Assembly: GCF_902506325.1 (NCBI RefSeq)
Contig: NZ_LR732330.1
Location: 310,001-374,000, forward strand
Direction of reading: 5' to 3'
DNA length: 64,000 bases
From: Limnobacter sp. 130
GTDB taxonomy: Bacteria; Pseudomonadota; Gammaproteobacteria; Burkholderiales; Burkholderiaceae_B
The notes below the pieces were generated by a model, which saw nothing but the letters and a program-made list of their open reading frames with translations, did not search any database and had not been told where the DNA came from. Made by a program: the position numbers and the translations under genes. Positions 1 to 10,924 of this stretch are shown in pieces (the first letter of the stretch is position 1; every line of letters begins with the position of its first letter).

Positions 1-170
1 CACTGTGCGCGGCGCAACAAATCGGGCATGTCAACTACAAGGCTTTCACCGCTGCGTTGGGCTGATTCATAAGCCCAGGTTTCCGATCCTTCGGTCAAAG
101 CACCGGCAATGGTGCCACCTGTGGCCACCAATGCCACGCGGGGTAAGGTGTCAGGTGTTTGCGGGCGCAT
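1..170 (-). CDS. Asparaginase family protein, N-terminal part (runs off the window)
   Basis: The reading frame starts at the ATG complementary to 168-170 and stays open to the window edge, giving about 56 residues. Near the N-terminus it reads VALVATGGTIAG, the signature of L-asparaginases and related amidohydrolases; the first Thr of TGGTIAG is the nucleophile in that family. The predicted product would hydrolyse asparagine to aspartate and ammonia. The start overlaps the end of rmuC by 20 bases, so the two may be cotranscribed. The rest of the protein lies outside the window, so type I (cytoplasmic) or type II cannot be decided, although no signal peptide precedes the motif. The family call is firm and the exact substrate is inferred. 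Confidence 0.8.
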   Translation of the reverse strand, partial: MRPQTPDTLPRVALVATGGTIAGALTEGSETWAYESAQRSGESLVVDMPDLLRRAQ

Positions 171-1569
171 CGTCATCATCCAGCGGGTCCACCTTGCTGT
201 CGTTGAACCCCAAAACACTCAGGGCATCTTTCTCGGGCAACTCATCAACGCCTTTCAATTTGCGTTGCATGGCGCGTGAACGAACTTCTGCGCCCTCAAT
301 ATTTTTAGCGGCTTTTTCCAGGGTATCGCGCGTTTTGGCAAGAATATCGCCAAATTTACTGAACTCAGTTTTGACGGCGCTAAGCACTGTCCACACCTCG
401 CTCGAACGCTTTTCGAGTGCAAGGGTTTTAAAACCCAGCTGAAATGCATTCAACAGTGTGGTCAAGGTAATGGGGCCGGCCACCGTAACCCGGTGCAAAC
501 GCTGCAGGTCATCGACCAGGCCTGGGCGCTTCACCACTTCAGCATACAAACCCTCGGTGGGCAAAAACAGAATGCCGAAATCGGTGGTGTAAGGCGGGGC
601 CAGGTATTTTTCTGCAATTGTTTTGGCTTCGGCGCGTATGGCCATGTCCAATGCTTTGGATGCGGTGGCCACGCCATCGGCATCTGCCCGGTCAAAACAT
701 TCAAGCAGGCGTTCGTATTGCTCTTTGGGGAACTTGGAGTCGATGGGCAACCACACGGGTTGGTCATCTTCCTTGCCCGGCAGGCGCACTGCGAATTCAA
801 CAATGTTGTTGCTGCCCGGTACAGGTTTAATATTGCGACCGAACTGCGACGGTGTCAGCATTTGCTCAAGCAATGCCTGCAACTGCACTTCGCCCCAGGT
901 GCCACGGGTTTTCACATTGGTTAAAACGCGCTTTAAATCGCCCACCCCAGTGGCCAGGGTTTGCATTTCACCCAAACCTTTGTAAACCTGTTCAAGCCGC
1001 TCGCTGACCTGCTTGAACGATTCACCCAAGCGGGTTTCCAATGTGGCGTGCAGTTTTTCATCCACCGTTTTACGCATCAATTCCAGCTTGCTGGCATTGT
1101 CGTCTTGAATGTCTTTGAGCTTTTGTTCAACCGACAAACGAATTTGCGTAAGCTGATCTTGAATCAGGGTGTTGGTGCGGTGCAGGGTTTCAGAAAACTG
1201 GTTCAGTTTCTCAGATTGAATTTGATTGCCCTGCGTGAATTGACCCACAATAATTTGCTGCAAACCATGTGCGGCCTGCTGACTCTCGGTGCGCGCTTGG
1301 GCAAAAGTTTGCTGAAGCAATTCAGCCTGTTTTCCCTGTCGTGTTTCCATGTCTTGATTAACAAGACGCAGTTGCTTGCCCAACTCTTCCGAGACGAAAC
1401 GCTGCTGGGCCTGCGCATCCATGAGCTCATCAAGATTGCTCAACACCTGTTGTTGAAATTGGGCAAGCTCGGCCGAATTGTCGGCTGACATTTTTCGGTA
1501 CACCAGGAAAAGACCGATCAGGACCACAAGCAACAGTCCCAGAACTGCCCATATCAGTGAAGCCTCCAT
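151..1569 (-). CDS. rmuC: DNA recombination protein RmuC
   Basis: This 472-residue protein has one N-terminal membrane segment (about residues 5-25), a long Gln/Glu-rich coiled-coil stretch (about 35-200) and then the RmuC domain. The domain contains the family hallmark NVKTRGTWGEVQL near residues 210-225 and the PIDSKFP motif further on. RmuC proteins are predicted nuclease-fold proteins that limit inversion at short inverted repeats in E. coli; the biochemical activity is not well defined. The length matches the family. The ATG start lies two bases from the end of the upstream truncated haemoglobin gene, so the pair is probably one transcript, continuing into the asparaginase gene. There are no missing parts. 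Confidence 0.93.
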   Translation of the reverse strand: MEASLIWAVLGLLLVVLIGLFLVYRKMSADNSAELAQFQQQVLSNLDELMDAQAQQRFVSEELGKQLRLVNQDMETRQGKQAELLQQTFAQARTESQQAAHGLQQIIVGQFTQGNQIQSEKLNQFSETLHRTNTLIQDQLTQIRLSVEQKLKDIQDDNASKLELMRKTVDEKLHATLETRLGESFKQVSERLEQVYKGLGEMQTLATGVGDLKRVLTNVKTRGTWGEVQLQALLEQMLTPSQFGRNIKPVPGSNNIVEFAVRLPGKEDDQPVWLPIDSKFPKEQYERLLECFDRADADGVATASKALDMAIRAEAKTIAEKYLAPPYTTDFGILFLPTEGLYAEVVKRPGLVDDLQRLHRVTVAGPITLTTLLNAFQLGFKTLALEKRSSEVWTVLSAVKTEFSKFGDILAKTRDTLEKAAKNIEGAEVRSRAMQRKLKGVDELPEKDALSVLGFNDSKVDPLDDDDAPANT

Positions 1570-1571
1570 GC

Positions 1572-2075
1572 TTACTCGCCCTTGATTGAAATGGTGTTCA
1601 AACCCTTGGCGCTGCCCTCGGGATCGGGTTTGTTACGCATCCAGTCGGCTGTGCGGAAAAATGACAACATCAGCCCTTCAATGACTTTCTCGGGCAGTTG
1701 CATGGCACGCAAGGCATTGACCATGCACAACAGCCATTGGTCACGGTCCTCACTGGAAATGGGAAAGGGCATGTGGCGCATGCGCAAACGTGGATGACCA
1801 AACTGGGGCGAATACAAGTCGGGACCACCCAACCAGCCCGACAGGAACAGGTAAAACTTTTCGCGTGAATGATTCAGGTGAACCGGGTGCAGCTTGCGAA
1901 TGCGCTCGAAATCGGGGTTTTGATCCATTTCGTCGTAAAACAGATCAACCAGCTTGCGCACGCCCACCTGTTGGTCTTCTGGCGTGTCGCCGAAGTAAAG
2001 AATGGGCGATTTGGGTTGCGCGTCGTCGCTTGTGTTGGTGCTGGTGCTGCTTGAATCGTTGTTGCTCATGGACAT
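1572..2075 (-). CDS. Group II truncated haemoglobin
   Basis: A 167-residue globin with a Ser/Thr/Asn-rich leader of about 25 residues followed by a group II truncated globin fold. Visible marks are the FYDEMDQNP helix, the GWLGGP turn and GHPRLRMRHMPF, whose last His is the proximal haem ligand in this family, followed by a conserved Trp in DQWLLCM. Such globins bind oxygen or NO in the cytoplasm and are linked to oxidative or nitrosative stress; the specific role here is inferred. ATG at 2073-2075 has AGG five bases upstream; a second ATG two codons later is also possible. It lies immediately upstream of rmuC with a two-base gap. A separate NO-responsive hmp gene lies 28 kb away. Confidence 0.88.
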   Translation of the reverse strand: MSMSNNDSSSTSTNTSDDAQPKSPILYFGDTPEDQQVGVRKLVDLFYDEMDQNPDFERIRKLHPVHLNHSREKFYLFLSGWLGGPDLYSPQFGHPRLRMRHMPFPISSEDRDQWLLCMVNALRAMQLPEKVIEGLMLSFFRTADWMRNKPDPEGSAKGLNTISIKGE

Positions 2076-2142
2076 GCCGGCCTGAATTTGGGTCTGGGTA
2101 ATGCGGATAATCTACCCACATTGTACCGGCATGTAACATGCT

Positions 2143-4644
2143 TTACGCGGTGGCTTGCCTCAAGGTTTGCATCACCGGTGCGCGGCACACCTTGTTCACT
2201 GACCATGCACCAAACAACACCGACACCGCAGCACCTGCCACCACCCCCGCAACAATGTGCATGGGCGACAGGAAATATTCAAACTCGAACACAAAATGCG
2301 CCACACCCCAGCCCAAACCCTGGGCGGCTATTGCAGCCACCAAGCCAGCCAAAGCACCCAGCACAGAAAGCTCGAGCCATGCGGCGCGTTGAAGTTGCGC
2401 AGTAGAAGCACCCATGGCGCGGTAAATCGCGGCTTCGCGGGTGCGCACCCGTGCACCTGTCATGACGCAGGCCACCACCACCAAGCCACCTGCTGCCACA
2501 GTGAACAGAAATACAAATTGAACAGCCTGCCCCACCTGCCCCAGAATTTTGCGAAGCTGGGTGATCACCAGTTCAGTGTCCAGTACCGTCAAGTTGGGGT
2601 AACTGCGCACCAACTCACGCGACACAGGAATGGCTTTGTCTTGTTGCAAACTGACCGAAGTAATCCAGGTTTGCGGGAAACTTTCCAGCACTTCGGTCGG
2701 AAACACCATGAAGAAGTTCACTTCCATGGAATCCCAACGCAGTTCGCGAATGCTGGTAATTTCAACCGTGAGCGGTGTGCCTGCAATGTCGAAAGTCAGC
2801 TTGTCGCCCATGGCGAGCCCCAGGCGCACGGCCACGCCATCTTCAACTGAAACCTCTGCTTTGACTTGTGTTTCGTCAAACCATGCGCCTTCTGCAAGGG
2901 TGTTGTGCGTGGGCAATGTATCGGCAAAACTCAGGTTCAGTTCACGTTCCACGGTATTGCGGGCACGTTCATCAGCGAAAGTTTCCGCAGTAATGATTTC
3001 TCCATTGATGGCGCTTAAACGGCCACGCACCATGGGATACAGGCGCACGGGATTCTGGCTTGCCGTATTCAGGGTTTGTTGCACGCCCTCAACTTGATCC
3101 GGTTGAATATTGAACACAAAACGATTGGGTGCGTCTTCGGGCACGGCTTCTTGCCAGCGGTCAATGAGATCACCCTGCACCACAGCCAGCATCAACAATG
3201 CGGCAAGGCCCAACGCAAGGCTGACACCCTGCAACACCAGTGTGCTGGCACGTTTGGACATGCTTTGAAACACCGCAATGTTGGAACCTTTGGACGACCT
3301 GCCCCGCCCGAAATAAGCCAAGGCCTTGAGCAGGCCCCAAAACAACAAGGCAAACACAAGGGAGGTGCCAACAAAGCCGGCGAACAGCAACAGGGCCAAC
3401 ACCACATTGTTCACAATCAGCAAACACACAGCAATTGCCGTGAGCACGCCAAACAGCACAGACAACACCAATTGCCCACCACTGCTTTTAAGCGTTTGAT
3501 GACGAATTACTGCCACTGCCGGTGCACGCAAGGCATACCAGGTTGGCACCGCAGCAAAACCGAACAACAGCAGTGCTGACAGCAAAATACCCATGGGCAG
3601 GTAATACAAACCGGCCAGTGGCAAATCAACCCCCACCAGTTCGGCCAGCAAGGCCAGCAAGCCCCAGTGGGCCGCCCACCCCAAGGCCACACCCAGCACC
3701 CCTGCACCCAGCGTTAACAGGCCCATGCCGATGACCCACATGCGCAACAGGCGTTTGGGCGTGTAACCCAGGCTTTTCAGCACGGCCAATTCGCTGGCCT
3801 GCTCTTTGGCAAACAAATGCGCAACAAGCGCAATGCCCACGCAGGCCACCATGGTGCCGATCAGTGCGGCCATGGCCAGAAAATCATTGGCGCGTTCTAA
3901 AGTATTGCTGATCTCCGGACGCCCGTTTTCAAGGGTTTCAATTTCCTCGACAGGGGTTAACTGGGGAGTAAGTTCAGTGATCAGTTGGTCAACCAGGGGT
4001 TGAGCGCCTGTGAAATAAATTCGCCAGGTGGCGCGCGAGCCAAGGCCCAGCAACTTCGATTCGCCCAGGTCGGCGGTATTCATCATCACGCGAGGGGCAA
4101 AATTAACAAAACCACCGCCACGGTCAGGCTCTACCAGAATGACGCGCGTTACCGGGCGTGTAATTTCGCCCACCTGAATTTCATCACCCAATTGAACATC
4201 CAGCGAACCCAATACGCCTTGGTCTACCCAAAGCTCGCCTTGTGGCGGACCACTGGCCACTTTTTCATCCTGCCCCTGTGCGTTGCGCACTGTCATTTGT
4301 CCACGCAGCGGATAAGTGTTGTTCACTGCTTTCAGAGACACAAGCAGATCAACCCGCTCGGAAGGGACCACGCTGGGAAACACCACGCTTTGCGCCTGCT
4401 TCAAACTGGCGTATTCCGGCTTGTCCAGCACGGAAAGCCAAGGTGCGGCATCCACATTGCGTTTGGATTCAATGACCAGGTCTCCGCCCAACATTTGGCT
4501 GGCGTCGCGCACCAAAGCCGCCTCGATGCGGGCTGAAAACACCCCCACGGAGGATATCGCGGCCACAGCCAAGACCAAGGCCACGAACAAAATGCGGAAC
4601 GATGCACGGCGTGATTGCCGCGCCCAATATTGAAAAGACTGCAT
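2143..4644 (-). CDS. ABC transporter permease, FtsX/YbbP type
   Basis: A protein of 833 residues with the FtsX-like permease layout: an N-terminal membrane helix, a large periplasmic domain, a first membrane bundle with the ELAVLKSLGYTPKRL loop, a second periplasmic domain, and a C-terminal bundle with the paired loop REAAIYRAMGAS. The two FtsX repeats and the length match YbbP-like permeases that work with a LolD-like ATPase, often in lipoprotein or lysophospholipid handling. No ATPase gene is next to it in the window, so the partner must be encoded elsewhere (upstream is a divergent gene). I prefer the ATG at 4642-4644 (MQSFQYWARQSRR) over a GTG nine codons earlier because it fits the cytoplasmic N-terminus; neither has a strong ribosome binding site. 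Confidence 0.85.
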   Translation of the reverse strand: MQSFQYWARQSRRASFRILFVALVLAVAAISSVGVFSARIEAALVRDASQMLGGDLVIESKRNVDAAPWLSVLDKPEYASLKQAQSVVFPSVVPSERVDLLVSLKAVNNTYPLRGQMTVRNAQGQDEKVASGPPQGELWVDQGVLGSLDVQLGDEIQVGEITRPVTRVILVEPDRGGGFVNFAPRVMMNTADLGESKLLGLGSRATWRIYFTGAQPLVDQLITELTPQLTPVEEIETLENGRPEISNTLERANDFLAMAALIGTMVACVGIALVAHLFAKEQASELAVLKSLGYTPKRLLRMWVIGMGLLTLGAGVLGVALGWAAHWGLLALLAELVGVDLPLAGLYYLPMGILLSALLLFGFAAVPTWYALRAPAVAVIRHQTLKSSGGQLVLSVLFGVLTAIAVCLLIVNNVVLALLLFAGFVGTSLVFALLFWGLLKALAYFGRGRSSKGSNIAVFQSMSKRASTLVLQGVSLALGLAALLMLAVVQGDLIDRWQEAVPEDAPNRFVFNIQPDQVEGVQQTLNTASQNPVRLYPMVRGRLSAINGEIITAETFADERARNTVERELNLSFADTLPTHNTLAEGAWFDETQVKAEVSVEDGVAVRLGLAMGDKLTFDIAGTPLTVEITSIRELRWDSMEVNFFMVFPTEVLESFPQTWITSVSLQQDKAIPVSRELVRSYPNLTVLDTELVITQLRKILGQVGQAVQFVFLFTVAAGGLVVVACVMTGARVRTREAAIYRAMGASTAQLQRAAWLELSVLGALAGLVAAIAAQGLGWGVAHFVFEFEYFLSPMHIVAGVVAGAAVSVLFGAWSVNKVCRAPVMQTLRQATA

Positions 4645-4798
4645 GGGGAAAGCGCTTGCTGGGTAAAACACCAGTTTAGGACAAAGCGCGGGGATACAGG
4701 TTCCCCTGAATATTGCGGCGCAGTAATTTCTTCATGAATAAAACACGCAAAAAATTGACCGATCGTGCTATTTTGAGTGCTGACTCCAACAATAAAAA

Positions 4799-4812
4799 TT
4801 ACTTTTAAGTAA
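4799..4812. promoter_or_regulatory. Inverted repeat upstream of fadH
   Basis: The arms TTACTT and AAGTAA flank two bases, and another AAGTA copy follows five bases later. The repeat lies about 50 bases before the fadH start in the 218-base fadH/permease divergent region. It could be an operator for a fatty-acid-type repressor, but I cannot match it to a known consensus. The rest of this intergenic region holds a TTGACC hexamer at 4755-4760 without a convincing -10 partner. Confidence 0.25.
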
Positions 4813-4850
4813 CATAAGTAAATACATTACAAAAAACTACCGATTTTTAA

Positions 4851-6899
<2,049 letters not shown>

Positions 6900-6913
6900 A
6901 GGCAGAACAAAAA

Positions 6914-7408
6914 ATGACTGAAAAATCGATGCTGCAAAAAGTGTATGCGCAAGTGGACAAACTGCCCACACCTTTAAAAACCCGCGCATTTACCCTGCTG
7001 TTTGGGCGCGCCGTGAAGTACTTCAAAACCAGTGGTTTGAAGTTTGAGTGGATTGAGCCCAACCATTCGATTGTGGTGATTAAAAACCGCCCCTATGTAC
7101 AAAACCACATTGGTACGGTGCATGCTGTGGCCATGATCATGATTGCTGAATCAGCCACAGGTGCTTTGGTCGGCTTGAACGTACCTGCCAATGCGATACC
7201 CGTGATCAAGCGCATGGAGGTGGATTACCGCAAACGGGCAGCGGGCGATATGCGCGCCGAAGCCATGCTGACGCAGGAACAAATCACCATGATGCAAACC
7301 GAGGAACGCGGTGAAGTGGATGTGGCGGTCACCATTACCGATGGCGAAAGCAAAGAACCGATCTTTGTTCGCGCCATTTGGGCCTGGACCCCCAAGCGCA
7401 AAGGCTAA
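6914..7408 (+). CDS. DUF4442 hotdog-fold protein, probable thioesterase
   Basis: A 164-residue single-domain protein of the DUF4442/PaaI-like hotdog group. Recognisable parts are the helical N-terminus with LKFEWIEP, the NRPYVQNHIGTVHA segment (the position of the hotdog central helix and its conserved N and H residues), and a C-terminal strand ending IWAWTPKRKG. Members are thought to hydrolyse acyl-CoA thioesters; the substrate is unknown. It begins 14 bases after fadH, and a second, different hotdog thioesterase lies at the end of the same cluster, so a role in clearing or recycling acyl-CoA intermediates is a reasonable inference. No catalytic residue can be assigned with certainty. Confidence 0.8.
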   Translation: MTEKSMLQKVYAQVDKLPTPLKTRAFTLLFGRAVKYFKTSGLKFEWIEPNHSIVVIKNRPYVQNHIGTVHAVAMIMIAESATGALVGLNVPANAIPVIKRMEVDYRKRAAGDMRAEAMLTQEQITMMQTEERGEVDVAVTITDGESKEPIFVRAIWAWTPKRKG

Positions 7409-7438
7409 AATACAAAAAAACAGCGAGGAGACACCGGC

Positions 7439-8611
7439 ATGGCCCCATTTGAATTTAGAACCGTCAACCGTATTGTGTGCGAATCGGGCAGCTCTGTACG
7501 AATGGCAGACATGCTGGCCCCATTGTTGACGCAGCACGGACTAAAAACAGCACGGGTCTTCATGCTGGTGGATCCTTTTATTTCCGGTACTGCTGCGTTC
7601 AAAACCATTTGCGACAATTTGGCGTCAGCAGGGCACGCCGTGCACAGTTGCAACGATGTGGAACCCGACCCGCCCGAGGCCTTGGTGCACCGTGTAACCC
7701 AACTGGCAAAAGATTTCAATGCAGATGTGGTAGTGGCCATTGGTGGTGGCTCTACGCTGGATGTGGCCAAGCTGATCGCTGTGTTGGCGCGCGGCAAGCA
7801 AGAGCTGACAAGCATGTACGGCGTGGGCAATGTACACAGCGACCGGTTGCCACTGGTGCTGGTGCCCACCACCGCCGGAACCGGCAGTGAAGTAACGCCA
7901 ATTTCAATTGTAACCACGGGTGTGGATACAAAAATGGGCGTAGTTTCACCTGTGCTGTACGGCGACCTGGCCATTCTGGATGCGGACTGGACACTTAGCC
8001 TGCCACAACATGTCACCGCAGCCACCGGCATTGACGCCATGGTGCATGCCATTGAGGCCTACACCAGCAAACGTCTGAAAAATCCCTATGCGGACTTTCT
8101 GGCCTGTGAGGCGCTGCGCCTGCTGGCTGCGAACCTTCACACCGTGTGCAAAGACCCTGGCAACCGCGAGGCGCGCCAGGCGATGATGCTGGGTTCTTGC
8201 ATGGCGGGCCAGGCTTTTGCAAACGCCCCCGTGGGCGCAGTGCATGCCTTGGCTTATCCAGTGGGCGGCATATTTCACGTGCCGCATGGCTTGAGCAATT
8301 CACTGGTGCTGCCCCATGTGTTGCGCTTTAACTTGCCCGCAGCCGAGCAGCAATATGCTGAATTGGCGCAGGTGTTGAAGCTGGGCCACCATGGTGACAA
8401 CCAGGCACAACTGGCGCAGGCCTTCATTGACTACACGGCAACCCTGTCGCCCTCCACTGGTTTGCCGGTGGGCTTGCGCGAAGTGGGCATTGCCGAAAAA
8501 GATTTGCCGGTGATGGCCAGCGCCGCCATGCTGCAAACCCGCTTGCTGAGTAACAACCCGCGCGATGTGAACGAGGCCGAGGCCTTGGCCATATACCAGG
8601 CAGCCTACTAA
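7439..8611 (+). CDS. Iron-containing alcohol dehydrogenase
   Basis: A 390-residue protein of the Fe-dependent (group III) alcohol dehydrogenase family, which interconverts alcohols and aldehydes with NAD(P). The family features are visible in order: GGGSTLDVAK (nucleotide binding), VPTTAGTGSEVTP, and the metal site DAMVHAIEAY followed by HALAYPVGGIFHVPHG, which supplies the conserved His ligands. The length is standard. GAGGAGA lies about eight bases before the ATG. The cluster context (fadH and two thioesterases) points to long-chain alcohol or aldehyde, or 1,3-propanediol-like, chemistry in fatty-acid metabolism, but the substrate cannot be read from sequence. Confidence 0.9.
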   Translation: MAPFEFRTVNRIVCESGSSVRMADMLAPLLTQHGLKTARVFMLVDPFISGTAAFKTICDNLASAGHAVHSCNDVEPDPPEALVHRVTQLAKDFNADVVVAIGGGSTLDVAKLIAVLARGKQELTSMYGVGNVHSDRLPLVLVPTTAGTGSEVTPISIVTTGVDTKMGVVSPVLYGDLAILDADWTLSLPQHVTAATGIDAMVHAIEAYTSKRLKNPYADFLACEALRLLAANLHTVCKDPGNREARQAMMLGSCMAGQAFANAPVGAVHALAYPVGGIFHVPHGLSNSLVLPHVLRFNLPAAEQQYAELAQVLKLGHHGDNQAQLAQAFIDYTATLSPSTGLPVGLREVGIAEKDLPVMASAAMLQTRLLSNNPRDVNEAEALAIYQAAY

Positions 8612-8629
8612 ACAATACCAACAACGACC

Positions 8630-9046
8630 ATGACCACACTGGCTCAATACCCCTTACAGCAACTGGTTCAAACCCGTTGGCACGACAACGACATTTACGG
8701 CCATGTGAACAACGTGGTGTATTACAGCTACTTTGACAGCGTGGTGAACCGCTACCTGATTGAAGAAGGTGGCCTGGACATTCACAACGGCGAAGTGGTG
8801 GGTTTTGTGGTGGAAAGCCAGTGCAAATACCTAAAGCCACTGGCCTACCCTGAGCCCGTTATGGCAGGCCTGCGTGTGGGCAAGTTGGGCAACAGTTCAG
8901 TGCGTTATGAATTGGGGCTTTTCAATGCCGAAGGTGAATTGTGCGCCCAGGGCTACTTCATTCATGTGTTTGTGAACAAAGCCAACAATACACCCACGCC
9001 GATTCCGGAAGGCATACGTCGCAAAATGGCATTGCTGGTGATCTAA
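8630..9046 (+). CDS. Acyl-CoA thioesterase, 4-hydroxybenzoyl-CoA thioesterase (YbgC-like) family
   Basis: A 138-residue hotdog enzyme. Near the N-terminus TRWHDNDIYGHVNN carries the catalytic Asp of the 4HBT family (Asp21 here) and the following GHVNN turn; VVYYSYFD continues the hotdog helix. Such enzymes hydrolyse short- to medium-chain acyl-CoA or aryl-CoA esters in the cytoplasm. It is the last gene of the fadH cluster, 18 bases after the alcohol dehydrogenase, and is followed by a strong hairpin. Family assignment is secure; the acyl substrate is unknown. Confidence 0.88.
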   Translation: MTTLAQYPLQQLVQTRWHDNDIYGHVNNVVYYSYFDSVVNRYLIEEGGLDIHNGEVVGFVVESQCKYLKPLAYPEPVMAGLRVGKLGNSSVRYELGLFNAEGELCAQGYFIHVFVNKANNTPTPIPEGIRRKMALLVI

Positions 9047-9058
9047 AAAATCAGTGTT

Positions 9059-9082
9059 CGAGCATTGCTCAGTCAATGCTCG
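9059..9082. terminator. Hairpin between convergent genes
   Basis: A nine-base-pair perfect stem (CGAGCATTG / CAATGCTCG) with a six-base loop sits between the end of the thioesterase gene and the end of mnmH, overlapping the mnmH stop codon. On the minus strand a run of six T follows about nine bases after the stem; on the plus strand there is no T-run. It probably ends or protects the two converging transcripts. Confidence 0.45.
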
Positions 9083-10101
9083 TATTGCGCTCGAATGTTT
9101 TTCGCCACTTGCAACAAACCGGCTGGCGACAAGTCGCTCAAGTCAATCAGGGGTGACTCATCAATATTGGGATATTCGCGCAATATTGAGCGGCGGTATG
9201 CCGGGTCGTAATGGTTGCGCATCAAACGCTCAAACAGCTCCGGCATTTGTCGGTCAGCCGCCAGTTTTTCCCACTCTTCGAATTCTTTTCCACCCACCAG
9301 GCTACGGATAAAACGCAGGCGTTCCAGCATGCCTTCCGGGTCTTCTTCAAAGTGTTTGTAATCCTGGCGCCACAGTTCAACCCGCTGTTGCATGTCCGCA
9401 TGCACACGAACGGTTTTACCCTTGCGCATGGAATCAAGCATGGAAGCAGGAATTTGCACGTTGCCGATTTTTTTGCTTTCCGCTTCTACCCACACAGGTC
9501 TGGAAGGATCCAGCTTGGCAAGTTCCTCAAGCAACAAGGTATCAAAATACTTTTGCGAGGGCTGCGGCGTATCGGGAATGGCACCAATAATCGAACCACG
9601 GTGCCTTGCAATCGCCTCCAGATCCACCACTTGGCAACCCGCTTCGTGCAAGGCGTACAACAGGCGGGTTTTTCCACAACCGGTTGGCCCACTCAGTACG
9701 TGGTAGTCAAACTTCGTGGGCGCTGTTTCAAGCTGCTCATTCACCCAGCGTCGATAGGCTTTCCAGCCGCCAGTGAGCTTTTGTACGTCGTAACCAATGG
9801 TTTCAAGCGCATCAATCCACAGTTTGCTCCGCTTGCCTCCACGGAAGCAGTACACCAGCACCTTGCCGTCTTTGGGGTATTTGGGCAGGTCTTCGGTCAA
9901 GTGCCGTGCAATATTGGCCAAGGAATAACGCACGCCAATGCTGTATGCGCCCATTTTGTCGCTGCGGTGAAGGGTGCCGACCTCTGCATACTCGTCGTTG
10001 TTCACCACGGGCATGTTGACTGCACCAGGTATGTGATCTTCCTCGTACTCGCGCGGCGAGCGGGCATCAATAATCAGCGTGTAACTGGAAAAATCATGCA
10101 T
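9073..10101 (-). CDS. mnmH: tRNA 2-selenouridine synthase (MnmH/SelU)
   Basis: A 342-residue protein with an N-terminal rhodanese domain and a P-loop domain. The rhodanese active-site loop is YCFRGGKRS with Cys85, the family catalytic Cys; the Walker A motif is GPTGCGKT at about residues 138-145. MnmH replaces sulphur by selenium at the wobble 2-thiouridine of tRNAs for Lys, Glu and Gln using selenophosphate, through a geranylated intermediate. No selD (selenophosphate synthetase) gene lies in the window. The gene appears to be transcribed alone from a promoter at 10138-10166. Length and both domains are normal. Confidence 0.95.
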   Translation of the reverse strand: MHDFSSYTLIIDARSPREYEEDHIPGAVNMPVVNNDEYAEVGTLHRSDKMGAYSIGVRYSLANIARHLTEDLPKYPKDGKVLVYCFRGGKRSKLWIDALETIGYDVQKLTGGWKAYRRWVNEQLETAPTKFDYHVLSGPTGCGKTRLLYALHEAGCQVVDLEAIARHRGSIIGAIPDTPQPSQKYFDTLLLEELAKLDPSRPVWVEAESKKIGNVQIPASMLDSMRKGKTVRVHADMQQRVELWRQDYKHFEEDPEGMLERLRFIRSLVGGKEFEEWEKLAADRQMPELFERLMRNHYDPAYRRSILREYPNIDESPLIDLSDLSPAGLLQVAKNIRAQYEH

Positions 10102-10137
10102 GGCCAGACAACTTCAAATCAAAATGTTCAGCCCGGC

Positions 10138-10166
10138 AGAATAGCGTAAAACAAGGGATTGACCAA
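10138..10166 (-). promoter_or_regulatory. Predicted sigma-70 promoter of mnmH
   Basis: On the minus strand TTGGTC and TATTCT are separated by exactly 17 bases, with the -10 box about 37 bases before the mnmH ATG. Four or more positions of each box match the consensus. Read by eye only. Confidence 0.4.
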
Positions 10167-10189
10167 ACCGGACAAGCCCTGCCCGGCAA

Positions 10190-10924
10190 TTATGTGGGTA
10201 GATTGCGGCCTGGCAGGGTTTTCAGGCCACCAACAATGGTTTTCAGTTCTTTCCAGTCAGTGGCCTTTCGTTTTTGCAACATGGGCCACAACTTCATGAG
10301 CAGTTGCGCAGTGGCCAACACATCGGCTGCGGCTTGGTGGCGTTGTTCGCATTCAATGCCATAACGCTGCATCCAGACATCCAGCGGTAGTTGATGGTTT
10401 TCCTTGTGCAGCACCGCGGCCAAGTGTTCAAGATCAAGCCAGTGCCGGTGGGTTGCCCGGCCCAGCACTTTGCGCATGGCTTTGTTAATCAGGATTTCAT
10501 CAAACCAGCTATGAAATGCAATGATCGGCGAGTTGCCGACATAGCAAAGAAATTCAGACAAAGCCACCTCGGCCTTCACACCGCGCTGCTGCGCACCAAT
10601 GCCAATGCCGTGAATCAAAATATTGTTTTTGTCGATGGCCTCAAATTCAATCATGTCGACAATTTCAGGGGGCTGTTTTATCACCACCTCAAAAGTATCG
10701 GTCAAAGAAATTCTTGGGCGGCGTTGCGAGTCAAAAGCAATCGCTGTGGCTGCAATTGAGATCAAACGATCTTTTTTCGGGTTCAAACCCGATGACTCTA
10801 CGTCAACCACCACCCATCGATCGGGATTGGGGCTGGAGAAATCCAGCGTTTGAACCAGGCGGGTTTTTATGTAGCTGGCCCAGCCTTGAGCGGGCAACAA
10901 TTGGCCCTGCAATGTGGTGCTCAA
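10190..10924 (-). CDS. 3'-5' exonuclease, DEDDh (DnaQ-like) family
   Basis: A 244-residue exonuclease-fold protein. The acidic residues of the DEDDh motif are visible: VVVDVESSG (Asp41, Glu43), FHSWFDEIL and the late HQAAADVLATA with the general-base His and last Asp. About 35 residues precede the domain. The start is a TTG whose last two bases fall in the TGA stop of the preceding DUF294 gene, with GGAG eight bases upstream, implying translational coupling. Pairing of a DUF294/CBS protein with a DnaQ-like exonuclease recurs in proteobacteria as far as I recall; the joint function is not known. It is not the polymerase III epsilon subunit proper. Confidence 0.87.
   Translation of the reverse strand: MSTTLQGQLLPAQGWASYIKTRLVQTLDFSSPNPDRWVVVDVESSGLNPKKDRLISIAATAIAFDSQRRPRISLTDTFEVVIKQPPEIVDMIEFEAIDKNNILIHGIGIGAQQRGVKAEVALSEFLCYVGNSPIIAFHSWFDEILINKAMRKVLGRATHRHWLDLEHLAAVLHKENHQLPLDVWMQRYGIECEQRHQAAADVLATAQLLMKLWPMLQKRKATDWKELKTIVGGLKTLPGRNLPT

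Noticed and set aside
9211-10149. 312-codon open frame on the plus strand
   Set aside because: It is antisense to mnmH, whose rhodanese and P-loop motifs are clear, and its translation matches no family I know.
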